DNA from: Acidobacteriota bacterium
GTDB taxonomy: Bacteria; Acidobacteriota; Terriglobia; Bryobacterales; JACQDG01
Assembly: GCA_016201195.1 (NCBI GenBank)
Contig: JACQDI010000676.1
Span: forward strand, 1 to 5,894
Direction: 5' to 3'
Length of the DNA: 5,894 nucleotides
Shown: positions 4,295-5,894 of the stretch, piece by piece
Numbering within the stretch: the first letter of the stretch is position 1
Layout: the number at the start of each line of letters is the position of its first letter
Notes under the pieces: model-generated
Told to the model about the DNA's origin: nothing
Databases searched by the model: none
The model's input: the letters and a program-made list of their open reading frames with translations, nothing else
Position numbers and translations under genes: made by a program

Positions 4295-5394
4295 GCCCCG
4301 CGCCACGCGCGTCCCATGGCGTCCGCCGCGCGGATGGCGTCGGCGACCATGGCGGGCGTGACCTCGAACGGCTCGTTGTGGATGGTTTCGCCTTTGGCGG
4401 TGGTGCGGGTGGCGATCTGCTGGAGTACCTCTGCGGGCATCTGGGCAAGGCCGATGTCGGCCAGGGTGAGGGGGAGACCGACCTCGGTCGAGAAGGCGAG
4501 GACTTCCTGCATCAAGGGACGGGGCTTGCCTTCGAGAATGAGCTGCACGAGGACCCCGTAGGCGACCTTCTCGCCGTGGAAGAACGGATGGGTGGCCGCA
4601 GCCGCGGTCAAGCCGTTGTGGACGGCATGGGCGGCGGCAAGGCCGGAGGATTCAAAGCCCAGGCCGGAGAGCAGGGTGTTGGCTTCGACCAGTCGCTCGA
4701 GCGCCGGAGTCACGACCTGCAGCTCGACGGAGCGGCGGGCTTCGGCGCCGTCGGCGAGCAGCGTGCGATAGCACAGTTCGGCCAGGGACAACGCCGACTG
4801 GGTAGAGGCGCCACCGCGCATGTTCTTCACGTTGCCGTCCACGCAGGTCTTGGCCTCGAACCAGGTGGCCAGCGCGTCGCCCATGCCTGCCACCAGCAGA
4901 CGCGGCGGGCTCTGGGCGATCACCTGGGTGTCCACCAGCACCAGGTCCGGGTTCTTACCGTAGATCCGGTATTCCTGGAAGACGCCGTCGTCGGTGTAAA
5001 TCACCGACAGCGCGCTGCACGGAGCGTCGCTCGAGGCGATGGTGGGGCAGTTGACCACGGGAAGGGAAAGGCCGTCGGCAGCGGCCCGTGCGGTGTCGAG
5101 GACCTTGCCGCCCCCGGCGCCGATGATGACGCGGGCCTGGTGTTCTCGGCCGGAGGCTTTGACTCGCTCGATCTCTGTGACCGAGCATTCCCCGCCGAAG
5201 CAGTGAATGTGGTGGTCGATGCCGGCCGCGCCGAGCGTGCGGCGCCAGGTCTCGGAAAGCAGCCGAACCGCGCTCTTGCCGGCCACGATCAGCGCCGGGC
5301 CTTGGAGGCCCACCGTCTTCATTTCCTGCCCGAGAGACTCGGTGGCGTTCTTGCCCTGGGTGTAGCGGCTGGGGGACGAGAATACGGATAGCAT
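4285..5394 (-). CDS. gldA: Glycerol dehydrogenase, iron-containing alcohol dehydrogenase superfamily
   Basis: GldA oxidises glycerol to dihydroxyacetone with NAD in the cytoplasm; the reverse reaction also occurs. The 369-residue length matches the E. coli enzyme (about 367). The opening SVFSSPSRYTQGKNATESLG is typical. The NAD-binding loop is GAGGGKVLDTAR (92-103), followed by CPTIASSDAPCSALSVIY (116-133). The metal ligands known from the Bacillus enzyme correspond to D173 (MGDALATWFEA), H256 (AAAHAVHNG) and H273 (FFHGEKVAYG). The ATG at 5394 is chosen because GGAGG lies 7 nt upstream; the frame is open further upstream, but only over the lipid kinase. It begins one base after the kinase stop, so the two are surely co-transcribed. 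A glycerol-1-phosphate dehydrogenase is a relative but fits less well. The stop lies within the octamer array. Confidence 0.92.
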   Translation of the reverse strand: MLSVFSSPSRYTQGKNATESLGQEMKTVGLQGPALIVAGKSAVRLLSETWRRTLGAAGIDHHIHCFGGECSVTEIERVKASGREHQARVIIGAGGGKVLDTARAAADGLSLPVVNCPTIASSDAPCSALSVIYTDDGVFQEYRIYGKNPDLVLVDTQVIAQSPPRLLVAGMGDALATWFEAKTCVDGNVKNMRGGASTQSALSLAELCYRTLLADGAEARRSVELQVVTPALERLVEANTLLSGLGFESSGLAAAHAVHNGLTAAAATHPFFHGEKVAYGVLVQLILEGKPRPLMQEVLAFSTEVGLPLTLADIGLAQMPAEVLQQIATRTTAKGETIHNEPFEVTPAMVADAIRAADAMGRAWRGANS

Positions 5395-5395
5395 G

Positions 5396-5894
5396 TCAGT
5401 TCCTCCCTCCGACCACCGGCAAACGCTGCGGCAGCACGGTGATTTCGAGCGGCAGAGTGCCAAGCGACTCGCCGTCGACTTCGATTTTCACCGGCTCGTC
5501 CGACTCGGCGAGCAGCCTTTGTGCCCGGAAGTGGTGCACCTTGGGGTGCTGGTAGACGTTGTCGGAATACAGCACTCGGAAGTCACGGATCACCTGGAGT
5601 TGGTTCATGTAATCGATGACGGTGACCTCGAGGACTCCGTCATCGAACTTCGCCGTGGGGCAGGCCTGCATGCCGCCTCCGTGGAATCGGCCGTTGCCGA
5701 CGGCCACATTGTAGATCGAAAACGGTTGCGGCTGCGCAACGCCGTCGAGGGTGAGGCGGACGCGTTTGCGGCGGTAGCGGACCAGGGCTACGGCCGTGGC
5801 CCACAGGAAGGCGACGGCGCCGCCGAGCGGGGTGAGAAAGTTCTTCGCGCCTGAGGCCACCTCGCAGCCCATGCCGAAACTGAGCAGGTTGACG
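5396..5894 (-). CDS. Diacylglycerol kinase-like lipid kinase (YegS/DagK family), C-terminal part
   Basis: The frame is open to the window edge, so the N-terminal catalytic nucleotide-binding part is missing; 165 complete codons before the stop are seen. The fragment begins VNLLSFGMGCEVASGAKNF, matching the family's FxNxxSxGxGxEV segment. Next come IYNVAVGNGRFHGGGM and AKFDDGVLEVTVI, which are the C-terminal domain landmarks (the DDG lies near the Mg site in YegS/DgkB). It ends with the usual beta-strand region VKIEVDGESLGTLPLEITVLP. Enzymes of this family phosphorylate diacylglycerol or related lipid alcohols with ATP at the membrane face. The exact lipid cannot be told. An ATG at 5872 lies within the conserved domain and is not the true start. 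The stop TGA is one base before the gldA ATG. Confidence 0.88.
   Translation of the reverse strand, partial: VNLLSFGMGCEVASGAKNFLTPLGGAVAFLWATAVALVRYRRKRVRLTLDGVAQPQPFSIYNVAVGNGRFHGGGMQACPTAKFDDGVLEVTVIDYMNQLQVIRDFRVLYSDNVYQHPKVHHFRAQRLLAESDEPVKIEVDGESLGTLPLEITVLPQRLPVVGGRN
5402..5406 (-). promoter_or_regulatory. Shine-Dalgarno sequence of gldA
   Basis: GGAGG, in the context GGAGGGAGGAAC, sits 7 nt before the gldA ATG and within the last codons of the lipid kinase gene. This is the strongest ribosome binding site in the window and supports coupled translation of the pair. Confidence 0.8.

Noticed and set aside
3916..5391. Long open frame on the plus strand over the four-helix-bundle and gldA genes
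   Set aside because: It is antisense to two clear protein families and has no family-like sequence. Long antisense frames are expected in GC-rich DNA.

Overview
This is a GC-rich, gene-dense stretch of bacterial chromosome. No rRNA, tRNA, CRISPR array, phage gene or recognisable transposase is present. The protein set is ordinary Gram-negative-type housekeeping: GreA, AcpS, NikR, a CDP-alcohol phosphatidyltransferase and a YegS-type lipid kinase. The style of the MFS and CDP-alcohol transferase proteins, the high GC and the low-complexity intergenic arrays remind me most of Acidobacteriota (Solibacter/Bryobacter-like). That placement is an impression from sequence, not a proof.

Layout. 1-446 (-): N-terminal part of an MFS transporter, divergent from nikR (496-912, +). 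913-1180: an intergenic region made almost entirely of two tandem copies of an inverted octamer-repeat element, which ends five bases before the GTG start of acpS (1181-1558, +). Converging on acpS, with stop codons overlapping in TTAA, is a minus-strand pair: greA (2201-2671) followed after one base by a CDP-alcohol phosphatidyltransferase (1555-2199). A YbhB/YbcL-type PEBP gene (2707-3156, +) diverges from greA; its possible -10 lies on top of the greA -10. Converging on it across three bases is a small ABC/RecF-like ATPase (3160-3759, -). 3785-4300 is a cassette in which a four-helix-bundle (23S rRNA intervening-sequence-type) protein gene sits between inverted arrays of an 8-bp GC-rich unit. 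The cassette begins at the stop codon of gldA (4285-5394, -), whose start is one base after the stop of a lipid kinase gene (5396 to beyond the window, -).

How parts fit together. Three genes concern lipids or acyl carriers: AcpS activates acyl carrier protein, the CDP-alcohol transferase makes phospholipid head-group linkages, and the lipid kinase phosphorylates a lipid alcohol. GldA (glycerol/dihydroxyacetone) is coupled to the kinase. NikR is a nickel-responsive repressor whose target here is unclear.

The most interesting signal is architectural. Two sequence-unrelated elements (AT-rich RATTTGAG and GC-rich GAAGAGGC) have the same design: several 8-bp units, a centre, then the same unit inverted. 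Each is placed immediately after the stop of one gene and just before the next gene on the same strand. One carries a four-helix-bundle gene; the other, duplicated, has only a 38-39 nt centre. This suggests a family of small repeat-bounded, possibly mobile elements. A second pattern is that four genes without a Shine-Dalgarno sequence have a TANNNT hexamer 7-9 nt before the ATG, as expected for leaderless transcripts.
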